A DNA stretch of 64,000 nt from Rikenellaceae bacterium (GTDB lineage Bacteria; Bacteroidota; Bacteroidia; Bacteroidales; Rikenellaceae), in contig SUZK01000004.1 in assembly GCA_015059955.1 (NCBI GenBank), positions 124,001 to 188,000 on the forward strand. The letters are read 5' to 3'. The position numbers and the translations under genes were made by a program. Positions within the stretch are counted from its first letter, which is position 1, and every line of letters begins with the position of its first letter. Of this stretch, positions 34,323-41,978 are shown piece after piece. Under the pieces are notes generated by a model. It worked only from the letters and a program-made list of their open reading frames with translations. It was not told the origin of the DNA and did no database searches.

Positions 34323-35582
34323 CTACTTACGTATTGCAGCTACGCCTGGGAGCTCCTTGCCCTCCATGTACTCGAGCAATGCGCCACCGCCAGTAGATAC
34401 GTACGATACGCGGTCAGCAAGGCCAAACTTGTTGATGCAAGCAACAGAGTCGCCACCACCAATCAACGAGTAAGCACCCTTGTCAGTAGCGTCGGCGATA
34501 GCCTCAGCCACGGCGCGTGAGCCTGTCGAGAACTTGTCAATCTCGAATACGCCCACTGGGCCATTCCAAAGGATTGTCTTGCAGCCAAGGATATGCTCGC
34601 GGAACTTAGCCTTACCGCCTGTTGCGATGTCGACACCCTCCCACTCGTCGGGGATGTTGTTGGCAGGAGCCTCCTGTGTGTTGGCTGTCTCGGCGAAGTC
34701 GTCGCAGATGAGGGCATCTGGTGAGCGAAGAATCTGTATGCCACGCTCCTCAGCCTTCTTGAGAATTTCGAGAGCTACAGGGAACATGTCGGGCTCGCAG
34801 ATAGACTTACCCTCCTTGCCGCCCTCAGCACCAGCGAAGGTGTAGGTCATACCGCCACCGATGATGATAGAGTCAACCTTCTCCATAAGCTTCTCGATGA
34901 TGGTAATCTTTGTCGACACCTTAGAGCCGCCGATGATAGCGCAGAAGGGGCGCTCAGGGTTCTCCATAACGCCGTCGATAGCCTTCAACTCGTTCTCCAT
35001 GACGTAGCCAAACATCTTGTCGTTGGGGAAGTAGTCGGCGATGAGCGCTGTTGAGGCGTGTGCACGGTGAGCAGTACCGAAGGCGTCGTTGATGTAGCAG
35101 TCGGCATACGATGCGAGACGCTCGACAAACTTTTTCTGTGACTCCTTAACGGCCTTCTTAGCCTCCTTCTTCTCCTCGTCCGAAGCATCCTCTGCAAGGC
35201 CACGAGGCTTACCCTCCTCCTCGGCGTAGAAGCGCAAGTTTTCGAGAAGCATCACCTCACCTGGCTTAAGCTCTGCAGCCATCTGTGCAGCCTTCTCGCC
35301 CATGCAGTCGCCAGCAAACATAATCTTGTGACCGAGGCGCTCCTCGATAGCATATATAATCTGCTCCAACGAGAACTTCGTGTCGGGGTTCTTCTTAGGA
35401 CGGCCGAGGTGCGACATAAGAATCACCGAGCCACCACCCTCCAATACCTTCTTGATTGTGGGTATAGCGGCACGGATACGTGTGTCGTCGGTAACCTTAC
35501 CCTCAGCGTTTAGGGGCACGTTAAAATCTACACGGATAATTGCACGCTTACCAGCGAAGTTGTAGTTGTCAATTGCAAACAT
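34323..35582 (-). CDS. pgk: Phosphoglycerate kinase
   Basis: The 419-residue cytosolic enzyme of glycolysis transfers phosphate from 1,3-bisphosphoglycerate to ADP. Signatures include RVDFNVPL at the start, GPVGVFE and GGGDSVAC in the nucleotide domain. An acidic/basic insert near 130-145 ([18 protein letters not shown]) makes it a little longer than the usual about 395. Divergent from tkt across 278 bp. Confidence 0.98.
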   Translation of the reverse strand: MFAIDNYNFAGKRAIIRVDFNVPLNAEGKVTDDTRIRAAIPTIKKVLEGGGSVILMSHLGRPKKNPDTKFSLEQIIYAIEERLGHKIMFAGDCMGEKAAQMAAELKPGEVMLLENLRFYAEEEGKPRGLAEDASDEEKKEAKKAVKESQKKFVERLASYADCYINDAFGTAHRAHASTALIADYFPNDKMFGYVMENELKAIDGVMENPERPFCAIIGGSKVSTKITIIEKLMEKVDSIIIGGGMTYTFAGAEGGKEGKSICEPDMFPVALEILKKAEERGIQILRSPDALICDDFAETANTQEAPANNIPDEWEGVDIATGGKAKFREHILGCKTILWNGPVGVFEIDKFSTGSRAVAEAIADATDKGAYSLIGGGDSVACINKFGLADRVSYVSTGGGALLEYMEGKELPGVAAIRK

Positions 35583-35625
35583 AATCTGATATTTTATAAA
35601 GTTTATAATTGTCGCTATATCGAGG

Positions 35626-35633
35626 CAAAGTTA
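35626..35633 (-). promoter_or_regulatory. Predicted -7 box of pgk
   Basis: The minus-strand TAACTTTG (35633-35626) fits the consensus. The best TTTG upstream is only 12 bp away, so the -33 part is weak. The start codon is 44 bp downstream. Confidence 0.45.
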
Positions 35634-35781
35634 ATTAATTTTTTTCAAAAATTACACCACGGATGGGAAAAAGAGTAAAGATGAGAGATGAAAGAGCAAA
35701 GATGGCGTCGATGTTCCTTGTAGAATGCCTCGTCGAGCGAAAAAAACCTCGTTATTGTGTGTGCCATTAAGAAAGTTTTAC

Positions 35782-35789
35782 TATCTTTG
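35782..35789 (+). promoter_or_regulatory. Predicted -7 box of tkt
   Basis: TATCTTTG lies 72 bp before the start codon. No canonical TTTG at 19-20 bp; a TGTG is at that place. A purine-rich GAAAGATGA-type stretch lies further upstream (35665-35710). Confidence 0.5.
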
Positions 35790-35860
35790 TATGATGTATG
35801 GGCGAGAGCGCTCGCCACCCCACACGAAATAAGTCAAACAACTAAAATAAAACCTCTATT

Positions 35861-37885
35861 ATGGACAATAACAAACTTCAGCGCGCAGCCGACAACATCC
35901 GTATCTTGGCTGCTTCGATGGTAGAAAAGGCTAAGTCTGGTCACCCTGGTGGTGCTATGGGTGGTGCCGACTTCATCAACGTACTCTACGCCGAGTTCTT
36001 GCGTTACGACCCCGACAACATGGCCTATCCACATCGTGACCGTCTCTTCCTCGACCCAGGTCACATGTCGCCTATGCTCTACGCAGTGCTCTCGTTGGCA
36101 GGCAACTACTCGACCGAGGATTTGCAGTCGTTGCGTCAGTGGGGTAGCGTAACACCTGGTCACCCTGAGGTAGATGTTATGCGCGGTGTTGAAAACACAT
36201 CAGGGCCTCTTGGTCAGGGCCACGCTATGGCTCTTGGTGCTGCTATCGCCGAGCGCTTCATGGTAGCTCGCTTCGGCGAGTGGATGGCGCACAAGACATA
36301 CGCCTTTATCTCTGATGGTGCTGTCCAGGAGGAGATATCGCAGGGTGTAGGTCGTGTTGCTGGCCACCTCGGCCTCTCTAACTTCATCATGTACTATGAC
36401 TCGAACAACGTGCAGCTCTCGACAAAGTGCGACGAGGTGGACACCGAGGATATCGAGATGAAGTACCGCGCATGGAACTGGAACGTAATCACCGTCAACG
36501 GCCAGTCTATCGACGAGATACGCGCAGCGTTGAAGGCTGCAAATGCCGAGACCGAGCGTCCTACCCTCATCATCGGTAAGACCATCATGGGCTACGGTGC
36601 ACGTAAGGCCGATGGCACAAGCTTCGAGAACCAGGTATCTACACACGGTCAGCCACTTACGGCTGCTGGTGCCGACATAGCTGCCACCATCAAGAACCTC
36701 GGTGGTAACCCCGACGAGCCATTCGCCGTATTCGAGGAGTCTAAGCAGGTTTACGCTGCACGCCGCGAGGAGTTGCGCGCATGGGCTAAGCAGATGGCAG
36801 AGGTTGAGGCAGCATGGCGCAAGGAGAACCCAGCGCTCGCCGAGAAGATGGATAACTTCTACTCTGGCAAGCTCCCAGAGATCGACTACTCAGCAATAGA
36901 GCTTAAGCCCGACCAGGCTACACGTGCCGCATCGGCAACGATGCTCGGCTACTTCGCAGAGCATGTAGAGAATATGGTGGTATCATCTGCCGACCTCTCT
37001 AACTCAGATAAGACCGACGGCTTCCTCAAGAAGACCAAGGCATTCACCAAGGGAGACTTCTCGGGTAACTTCTTCCAGGCGGGTGTTGCTGAGCTTACCA
37101 TGGCATGCGTGATGAATGGTATGGCTCTACATGGCGGTATCATCCCTGCTTGCGGTACCTTCTTCGTATTCTCAGACTATATGAAGCCCGCAGTACGCCT
37201 CTCAGCCCTTATGGAGAAGAAGGTCGTATATATCTGGACACACGACTCATTCCGCGTAGGCGAGGATGGCCCTACCCACGAGCCTGTTGAGCACGAGGCA
37301 CAGATACGCCTTATGGAGCACCTCCACAACCACTCTGGCAAGCGCTCGATGCTTGTGCTTCGCCCTGCCGACTCTGAGGAGACCGTGGCAGCATGGAAGA
37401 TGGCCTTGGAGGAGAGCCGCCCAGTAGCCCTCATCCTCTCACGCCAGAACATCAAGTCGTTGCCAGCCCTCGGTGGTAAGTCACGCCGCGAGGAGGCTAT
37501 GCAGGCCGAGAAGGGTGGCTACGTTGTATTGGAGAATAAGGACGCAAAGGTTACGCTTATCGCTACTGGCTCGGAGGTATCTACACTCGTTGAGGGTGCC
37601 GAGATTCTTGCGGCTGAGGGCATCGCAACACGCGTTGTATCAATACCTTCGGAGGGTCTCTTCCGCGACCAGCCTAAGGAGTACCAGCAGGCCGTATTGG
37701 GTAATCTCCCACGCTACGGCATGACCTCAGGTTTGTCGGTAAATCTTCGTGGTCTTGTAGGCGAGGAGGGTTATATCCATGGCTTCGACCACTTTGGTTA
37801 CTCGGCACCATTCAAGGTTCTCGATGAGAAGTTTGGGTATAATGGTAAGAGTGTGGCCGAAGAGGTCAAGAATTTGTTGAGATAA
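35861..37885 (+). CDS. tkt: Transketolase
   Basis: The 674-residue protein covers the full enzyme: the TPP-binding first domain (GHPGGAMGGADF, PLGQGHAMALG, then DGAVQEEISQG in the GDG-like loop and DSNNVQLS), the Pyr domain with THDSFRVGEDGPTH and the C-terminal domain. It moves two-carbon units in the pentose phosphate pathway. The last codons (Asn-Leu-Leu-Arg-stop) lie inside the arm of a 129-bp palindrome starting at 37871, so the gene's end and the palindrome overlap. Confidence 0.97.
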   Translation: MDNNKLQRAADNIRILAASMVEKAKSGHPGGAMGGADFINVLYAEFLRYDPDNMAYPHRDRLFLDPGHMSPMLYAVLSLAGNYSTEDLQSLRQWGSVTPGHPEVDVMRGVENTSGPLGQGHAMALGAAIAERFMVARFGEWMAHKTYAFISDGAVQEEISQGVGRVAGHLGLSNFIMYYDSNNVQLSTKCDEVDTEDIEMKYRAWNWNVITVNGQSIDEIRAALKAANAETERPTLIIGKTIMGYGARKADGTSFENQVSTHGQPLTAAGADIAATIKNLGGNPDEPFAVFEESKQVYAARREELRAWAKQMAEVEAAWRKENPALAEKMDNFYSGKLPEIDYSAIELKPDQATRAASATMLGYFAEHVENMVVSSADLSNSDKTDGFLKKTKAFTKGDFSGNFFQAGVAELTMACVMNGMALHGGIIPACGTFFVFSDYMKPAVRLSALMEKKVVYIWTHDSFRVGEDGPTHEPVEHEAQIRLMEHLHNHSGKRSMLVLRPADSEETVAAWKMALEESRPVALILSRQNIKSLPALGGKSRREEAMQAEKGGYVVLENKDAKVTLIATGSEVSTLVEGAEILAAEGIATRVVSIPSEGLFRDQPKEYQQAVLGNLPRYGMTSGLSVNLRGLVGEEGYIHGFDHFGYSAPFKVLDEKFGYNGKSVAEEVKNLLR

Positions 37886-37999
37886 GGGGGTATCCTTCGA
37901 CGCCTCAATCAAAAGAGCGAATGGGAAATACATCGCAGTATGTCCCATCCGCTCTTTCTCTTTATCGGCGCCAAATTATACCCCTTCTATCAACAAATT
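37871..37999 (-). repeat. Palindromic element E (129 bp) overlapping the tkt stop codon
   Basis: The arms 37871-37931 and 37938-37999 pair over nearly their whole length around a 6-nt loop (ATCGCA) closed by ATAC/GTAT. The terminal arms read AATTTGTTGAGATAAGGGG and, opposite, the complement of AATTTGTTGATAGAAGGGG. The inner stem (AAAGAGCG, ATGGGA) is strong. In minus orientation it matches elements A and B1, including the outside flank GCACCGCAACACT (38012-38000, compare GCACTGCAACCCT before B1). Its inner stem would also act as the tkt terminator. Confidence 0.85.
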
Positions 38000-38030
38000 A
38001 GTGTTGCGGTGCTAATTAAGGTTGCGGTTA

Positions 38031-38076
38031 ATGATTTTAGGGAATGTAGGGATTTTAGGGAATATGGGGAATATGG
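38031..38076 (+). repeat. Short imperfect tandem repeat upstream of the kinase gene
   Basis: GATTTTAGGGAAT occurs twice 18 bp apart, followed by two AATATGGGG units. It lies about 80 bp upstream of the predicted kinase promoter. Function unknown. Confidence 0.5.
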
Positions 38077-38154
38077 GGTTTGCTCCTTAGTCTCCTTAAA
38101 CTCTCTATTCTCTCTATCATGCGGACTTTGCCCGCCCATCTTTCCTCTTTCATC

Positions 38155-38185
38155 TTTGCTCTTTTCTCTTTTTTTCTTATCTTTG
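38155..38185 (+). promoter_or_regulatory. Predicted promoter of the Ser/Thr kinase gene
   Basis: TTTG (38155-38158) and TATCTTTG (38178-38185) are spaced by 19 bp, an exact consensus match. The ATG at 38215 is 30 bp downstream, implying a leader of about 23 nt. This also supports choosing that ATG over the one at 38080. Confidence 0.75.
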
Positions 38186-38214
38186 TATCACAGAAACAAT
38201 CTACCGCTACTACT

Positions 38215-39549
38215 ATGCATCTTAAATCGGGTACACTTCTTAAGCGTGGCGACTACCGCATTATCAACTCCCTTGGCCGTGGTGGCTTCGGCATCACCTA
38301 CCTCGCCGAGCAGGTCAACCTACACCGCAAGGTCTGCATCAAGGAGTTCTTTCCCAAGGACTACTACAAACGTGACGAGGATAGCGTAAGCATCAGCCTA
38401 CTCTCGGATAGCTTTGAAGAGAATATGTCGCGATTCAAGGCCAAGTTTGTCAAGGAGGCGCAAACCATCGCTACACTCAACCATGCGAATATCATCCCTA
38501 TATATGATATCTTCGAGGAGAACGGCACGGCCTACTACGTGATGGACTACATCGATGGCGAGTCGCTTAGCGAACGTGTCAAGCGCGGAGGCGCTATGAG
38601 CGAGCGCGATGCTGTGGCATATATTAAGCAAGTTGCATCGGCGTTGGCTCATATCCACGAGCAGCAGATTATGCACCTCGACGTTAAGCCGGGCAATATC
38701 ATGGTGCGCTCAAAGGATAATCGCGCCATATTGATTGACTTTGGTCTCTCGAAGCACTACGATGCCACAAGTGGCGAGGCTACCTCGACAACGCCCGTAG
38801 GCGTCAGCCATGGTTTCGCCCCTATGGAGCAGTATCGACCAGGGGGTGTTAGCACCTTCTCGCCAGAGACCGATATCTACTCGTTGGGTGCAACGTTGTA
38901 CTACCTTGTTACAGGATGCGTACCACCCTTGGCTGCCGATATTGCAGATGATGGACTACCCGCACTGCCTACGCACCTGTCGAGTGGCGTACATAGGGCA
39001 ATCGAGGGTGCAATGGAGGTGCAGCGCAGACGTCGTCCGCACAATGCGGCTGAGTTCTTGGCGTTGTTAGGTGATGACCGTAGCGCTAATGTCGTTGTTA
39101 GGCCTATACTCAATGACGAGGCAACGCGCATATCACCAAGCGATGAGAGGACAGTATTAACATCCACACGTACATATAAGGTTGGTGACCTCTATGACGA
39201 GAATGGCAAGCAGGGCGTTGTCTTTGAGGTTACAGATGATGGTCGCCATGGCAAGATTGTAAGTTTATACGAAACCGATGCCGACTGGGATATTGCAATT
39301 TATTGGTGTCGTAATAAGGGCGATGATTGGCATCTACCAACTAAGGATGAATTAATGGCTATCTCAATTAATAAGTCAATGATTAATTCCATATTGGATG
39401 AATATGGCTCTAAACTAAGAGATGGTTGGTATTGGTCGTCAACGGAACAAGATAAGTTCTGCGCGTGGTTTGTCGATATGGACTATGGCAACACCTTCAG
39501 CAACGATAAGAGCCTCAATAACTATGTGCGCGCCGTCTCCGCTTTTTAA
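38215..39549 (+). CDS. Hanks-type Ser/Thr protein kinase with C-terminal DUF1566/Lcl-like domain
   Basis: The 444-residue protein starts at MHLKSGTLL, just after a consensus promoter. The kinase domain (about 10-280) has the glycine loop GRGGFGITY, lysine K43 (CIKEFF), catalytic D156 (HLDVKPGN), DFG D175 and an APMEQY activation-segment end, so it should be active. No membrane segment is seen. The C-terminal 130 residues (from about TYKVGDLYDENGKQGVVFEV to YVRAVSAF, with WYWSSTEQ) form a DUF1566/Lcl-like domain. The same type of domain is in the lipoprotein at the window's right end. Targets are unknown. Confidence 0.88.
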   Translation: MHLKSGTLLKRGDYRIINSLGRGGFGITYLAEQVNLHRKVCIKEFFPKDYYKRDEDSVSISLLSDSFEENMSRFKAKFVKEAQTIATLNHANIIPIYDIFEENGTAYYVMDYIDGESLSERVKRGGAMSERDAVAYIKQVASALAHIHEQQIMHLDVKPGNIMVRSKDNRAILIDFGLSKHYDATSGEATSTTPVGVSHGFAPMEQYRPGGVSTFSPETDIYSLGATLYYLVTGCVPPLAADIADDGLPALPTHLSSGVHRAIEGAMEVQRRRRPHNAAEFLALLGDDRSANVVVRPILNDEATRISPSDERTVLTSTRTYKVGDLYDENGKQGVVFEVTDDGRHGKIVSLYETDADWDIAIYWCRNKGDDWHLPTKDELMAISINKSMINSILDEYGSKLRDGWYWSSTEQDKFCAWFVDMDYGNTFSNDKSLNNYVRAVSAF

Positions 39550-39581
39550 GATTTAGACTTATTGGTTGCGACTGCAGTTCG

Positions 39582-39618
39582 ATTCTCTCTTCTCGCTTCG
39601 GCGAGGAGAGATTTTTTG
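39582..39618 (+). terminator. Terminator of the Ser/Thr kinase gene
   Basis: An 11-bp stem (TCTCTC and CTCGC at 39584-39596, with a 2-nt bulge, against GCGAGGAGAGA at 39601-39611) has a TTCG loop and is followed by six T. Confidence 0.85.
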
Positions 39619-39638
39619 TATAAAGAGTACTGCAACCC

Positions 39639-39766
39639 AATTTGTTGTCAGAAGGGGTTAGATGTGGTCTCGATTAAGAAATTGCCTCAGATGGGACATA
39701 CTTGGCGTATTTCCCATTTGGGGCAATGATTGAGAGGCCGCAGATGACCCCTTATCACAGCAAATT
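39639..39766 (+). repeat. Palindromic element A (128 bp)
   Basis: Left arm 39639-39701, loop TTGGC 39702-39706, right arm 39707-39766. Outer arm AATTTGTTGT pairs with ACAGCAAATT. AAGGGGTTAGATGTGG pairs with CCGCAGATGACCCCTT except for a tandem G-A mismatch in AGAT/AGAT. Inner stem 39681-39696 pairs fully with 39712-39727. Same family as B1 and E. Preceded by ACTGCAACCC (39629-39638), which is also present before B1. Confidence 0.9.
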
Positions 39767-39767
39767 A

Positions 39768-39815
39768 AATTTGTTGTCAGAGGGGGTTAGATGTAGCCTT
39801 TCATCACAAGAAACT
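39768..39815 (+). repeat. Deletion derivative D of the palindromic element
   Basis: This 48-bp stretch joins the outer left arm (AATTTGTTGTCAGAGGG through TAGATGTAGCC) directly to a right-end-like TTTCATCACAAGAAA. The inner stem is missing, as if deleted. It lies between elements A and C. Confidence 0.6.
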
Positions 39816-39817
39816 CG

Positions 39818-39944
39818 ATTTCTTATTAGAGGGCTGCAGATACAACGCTCGGCAAAAATCCCGACGATGGGCTGTACTTGGCGTACTGCTCATTGTCGGG
39901 ATTTTTTGTTAGCGGCAGTAGATGTCTGCCCTATAATAAGAAAT
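39818..39944 (+). repeat. Palindromic element C (127 bp), ending at the kbl stop codon
   Basis: Left arm 39818-39877, loop TTGGC 39878-39882, right arm 39883-39944. Outer arms ATTTCTTATT/AATAAGAAAT differ in sequence from A but hold the same position. AGAT faces AGAT as in A. A long inner stem (CAAAAATCCCGAC with GTCGGGATTTTTTG) is closed by GTAC/GTAC. The right end touches the stop codon of kbl (39944-39946), so it is probably the 3'-end structure of that gene. Confidence 0.82.
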
Positions 39945-41131
39945 TACTTGAGGACGCCAAGCTTACGACCCACCTTCACAAAGGCCTCAACGCAACGATC
40001 AAGCTGCTCGGTAGTGTGACCTGCAGATACCTGAACGCGAATACGTGCCTGGCCCTTTGGTACTACTGGGTAGTAGAAGCCTGTAACGAATACACCCTCC
40101 TGCTGGAGCTCTGCTGCGAAGTCCTGTGAGAGTTTAGCATCATAGAGCATAACAGCGCAGATAGCCGACTGTGTAGGCTTGATGTCGAAGCCTGCGGCAA
40201 TCATCTTAGTGCGGAAGTGCTCAACGTTAGCTACGAGCTGATCGTGGAGCTTGTCGCTCTCCTCGAGCATCTTGAACATCTCGATAGATGCACCAACAAC
40301 GGCGGGTGGGAGTGAGTTAGAGAAGAGGTAAGGACGTGAGCGCTGACGGAGCATGTCGATAATCTCCTTGCGGCCTGTTGTGAAGCCACCCACAGCACCA
40401 CCAAATGCCTTGCCGAGAGTACCGGTGAGGATATCCACCTTGCCACGAAGGTCGTAGAGCTCGGTGATACCGCGGCCGGTCTTACCAAGAACACCTGCCG
40501 AGTGGCACTCGTCAACCATCACGAGGGCATCGTACTTCTCAGCCAACTCGCAAATCTTGTCGAGTGGAGCAGCGTTACCATCCATAGAGAATACACCGTC
40601 GGTGACGATGATGCGGAAGCGCTGTGCCTGAGCCTGCTTGAGGCACTCCTCGAGCTCTGCCATGTCGGCATTAGCGTAGCGATAGCGCTGTGCCTTGCAG
40701 AGGCGCACGCCGTCGATGATAGATGCGTGGTTGAGGGCGTCAGAGATGATAGCATCCTCAGCTGTGAACAAAGGCTCGAAGACACCGCCATTAGCATCGA
40801 AGCAAGCAGCATAGAGGATGGTATCCTCAGTGCCGAAGTAGTCGGCGATAGCCTTCTCAAGCTCCTTGTGCATATCCTGGCAGCCGCAGATGAAGCGTAC
40901 TGATGACATACCAAAGCCACGCTCGTCCATAGCCTTCTTAGCTGCGTCGATAAGGCGCTGGTTGTCTGAAAGACCAAGGTAGTTGTTAGCGCAGAAGTTC
41001 AATACGGGGCGGTTAGCCACGTCAATCTCGGCACGCTGTGGTGACTCGATGATACGCTCTGTCTTGTACAAGCCGGCAGCCTTAATCTCTGCTAGCTCAT
41101 TCTGCAAATGCTGCTGAAATTTTCCGTACAT
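39944..41131 (-). CDS. kbl: Glycine C-acetyltransferase (2-amino-3-ketobutyrate CoA ligase)
   Basis: The 395-residue PLP-dependent enzyme of the alpha-oxoamine synthase family has the PLP lysine K241 (TLGKAFGGAVGGF), DECHSAG and FSMDGNAAPL motifs. It interconverts 2-amino-3-oxobutyrate plus CoA with glycine plus acetyl-CoA in threonine breakdown. No threonine dehydrogenase gene is adjacent. Family members with other acyl-CoA substrates (serine palmitoyltransferase-like) are possible, but length and motifs favour Kbl. Confidence 0.9.
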   Translation of the reverse strand: MYGKFQQHLQNELAEIKAAGLYKTERIIESPQRAEIDVANRPVLNFCANNYLGLSDNQRLIDAAKKAMDERGFGMSSVRFICGCQDMHKELEKAIADYFGTEDTILYAACFDANGGVFEPLFTAEDAIISDALNHASIIDGVRLCKAQRYRYANADMAELEECLKQAQAQRFRIIVTDGVFSMDGNAAPLDKICELAEKYDALVMVDECHSAGVLGKTGRGITELYDLRGKVDILTGTLGKAFGGAVGGFTTGRKEIIDMLRQRSRPYLFSNSLPPAVVGASIEMFKMLEESDKLHDQLVANVEHFRTKMIAAGFDIKPTQSAICAVMLYDAKLSQDFAAELQQEGVFVTGFYYPVVPKGQARIRVQVSAGHTTEQLDRCVEAFVKVGRKLGVLK

Positions 41132-41203
41132 TGTAGTAAAGTTTTAGTTATTGTTGTTGAATAAGTCTCGTTTGCGTAGATGGCCCATAGCCACAATCAA
41201 CTA

Positions 41204-41211
41204 CAAAGATA
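41204..41211 (-). promoter_or_regulatory. Predicted -7 box of kbl
   Basis: The minus-strand TATCTTTG (41211-41204) is an exact match, 73 bp before the start codon. No clear -33 element. Confidence 0.5.
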
Positions 41212-41264
41212 CAAAACAATCTCTAATATTGTACACTCTTTAGCGATTTTTTATTTGGCACAAG

Positions 41265-41299
41265 ATAAAAAGTAGGGAGGCATCGCTATGATACCTCCC
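41265..41299 (-). terminator. Terminator of the small lipoprotein gene
   Basis: The hairpin GGGAGG (41275-41280) with CCTCCC (41294-41299), plus ATC/GAT inside, is followed on the minus strand by TACTTTTTAT. Confidence 0.75.
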
Positions 41300-41331
41300 C
41301 ACGTATTATGATATATCCATTTTGGTGGATA

Positions 41332-41709
41332 CTACAATTCTACCGACTGCATGAATGAGAATATAACCTCCATCTTATCCATGTTGTTCATGGCATATGC
41401 CTCAAGCTCGGTCTCCTGCTCTGGGGTTAACTCTTCGCCGAAAACAGCATCAGCACTCTCTGCAATTGCCACTGCCTTCTCAAAATCCTCTGCCACGATA
41501 GCATCATACATTGAGTCGAATACCTGAGCTACAGTAAGCTCAGCCTCAGCCTCCTGCTCTGCCTCCTTAGCTGGAGCCTCCTGCTCTACCTCCTTAGCTG
41601 GAGCCTTCTGCTCTGTTTTCTGCTCACCGCTCTTCTTGTCCTCTTTCTTCTCGCCGCCGCATGCAACTACCAAGCCACAAACAGCCAATAAAAGTAAAAG
41701 TTTTTTCAT
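41332..41709 (-). CDS. Small Glu/Lys/Ala-rich lipoprotein
   Basis: The 125-residue product has a lipobox ending VVAC. A low-complexity linker (about 20-58) with repeats of KEVEQEAPA/KEAEQEA type leads to a short helical domain (about 60-125) ending in IFSFMQSVEL. It has its own promoter and terminator, so it is expressed alone. It resembles abundant small lipoproteins of Bacteroidales. No function can be assigned. Confidence 0.8.
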   Translation of the reverse strand: MKKLLLLLAVCGLVVACGGEKKEDKKSGEQKTEQKAPAKEVEQEAPAKEAEQEAEAELTVAQVFDSMYDAIVAEDFEKAVAIAESADAVFGEELTPEQETELEAYAMNNMDKMEVIFSFMQSVEL

Positions 41710-41741
41710 GTTTTAAGTGTTATTAAAGTGTTTTTACAAAA

Positions 41742-41773
41742 CAAAGATAGCATAAAAAATTTATTGCGCCAAA
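41742..41773 (-). promoter_or_regulatory. Predicted promoter of the small lipoprotein gene
   Basis: Minus-strand TTTG (41773-41770) and TATCTTTG (41749-41742) are spaced by 20 bp, a consensus match. The start codon is 33 bp downstream of the -7 box. Confidence 0.75.
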
Positions 41774-41779
41774 CATTAC

Positions 41780-41826
41780 GCCAAAAAAAGCAGTGGGGGT
41801 GACTAAAAAGTATTTTAGCCACCCCA
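41780..41826 (-). terminator. Terminator downstream of the MFS transporter gene
   Basis: The stem GGGGTG-CTAAAA (41796-41808) with TTTTAG-CACCCC (41813-41825) has one A/C mismatch and a 4-nt loop. On the minus strand it is followed within a few bases by seven T. It lies just upstream of the lipoprotein promoter and insulates it. Confidence 0.7.
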
Positions 41827-41836
41827 ATTTGTTTGT

Positions 41837-41962
41837 TAGGAGGTTGAAGAAAAAGATGTAGTTTTAGGCCTGCGAAGCCCGAAAAAGCGGAGTTTACTCA
41901 GCGTAAATGAGCATTTTGAGGGCGAGCATAACGACAAAATACACTTTTTATTCAGCCTCTTA
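41837..41962. repeat. Palindromic element F (126 bp) downstream of the MFS gene
   Basis: Arms 41837-41897 and 41903-41962 surround the loop TCAGC (41898-41902) closed by TTTAC/GTAAA. The outer stem is long: left GAGGTTGAAGAAAAAG against the complement of GAGGCTGAATAAAAAG, then TGTAGTTTT against AAAATACA. Sequence differs from A, B1 and E, but total length, arm length and loop architecture are the same. It starts 17 bp beyond the MFS stop codon. Confidence 0.75.
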
Positions 41963-41978
41963 TGTATCTGACACGATG

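Noticed and set aside
37727..37948. Minus-strand open frame of 73 codons across the tkt end
   Set aside because: It lies inside tkt and element E and has no promoter; the similarity to other frames comes from the shared palindrome.
39639..39944. Integron attC sites or a CRISPR array
   Set aside because: Units are palindromic over 128 bp, not short direct repeats with spacers, and lack RYYYAAC/GTTRRRY core pairs in the attC arrangement. No cas or integrase gene is nearby.
39702..40019. Open frame of 105 codons on the plus strand over palindromes A and C
   Set aside because: It is made of the repeat arms and runs into kbl antisense. The same peptide-like string (YFPF.) arises from element E on the other strand, so it is a by-product of the repeat, not a gene.
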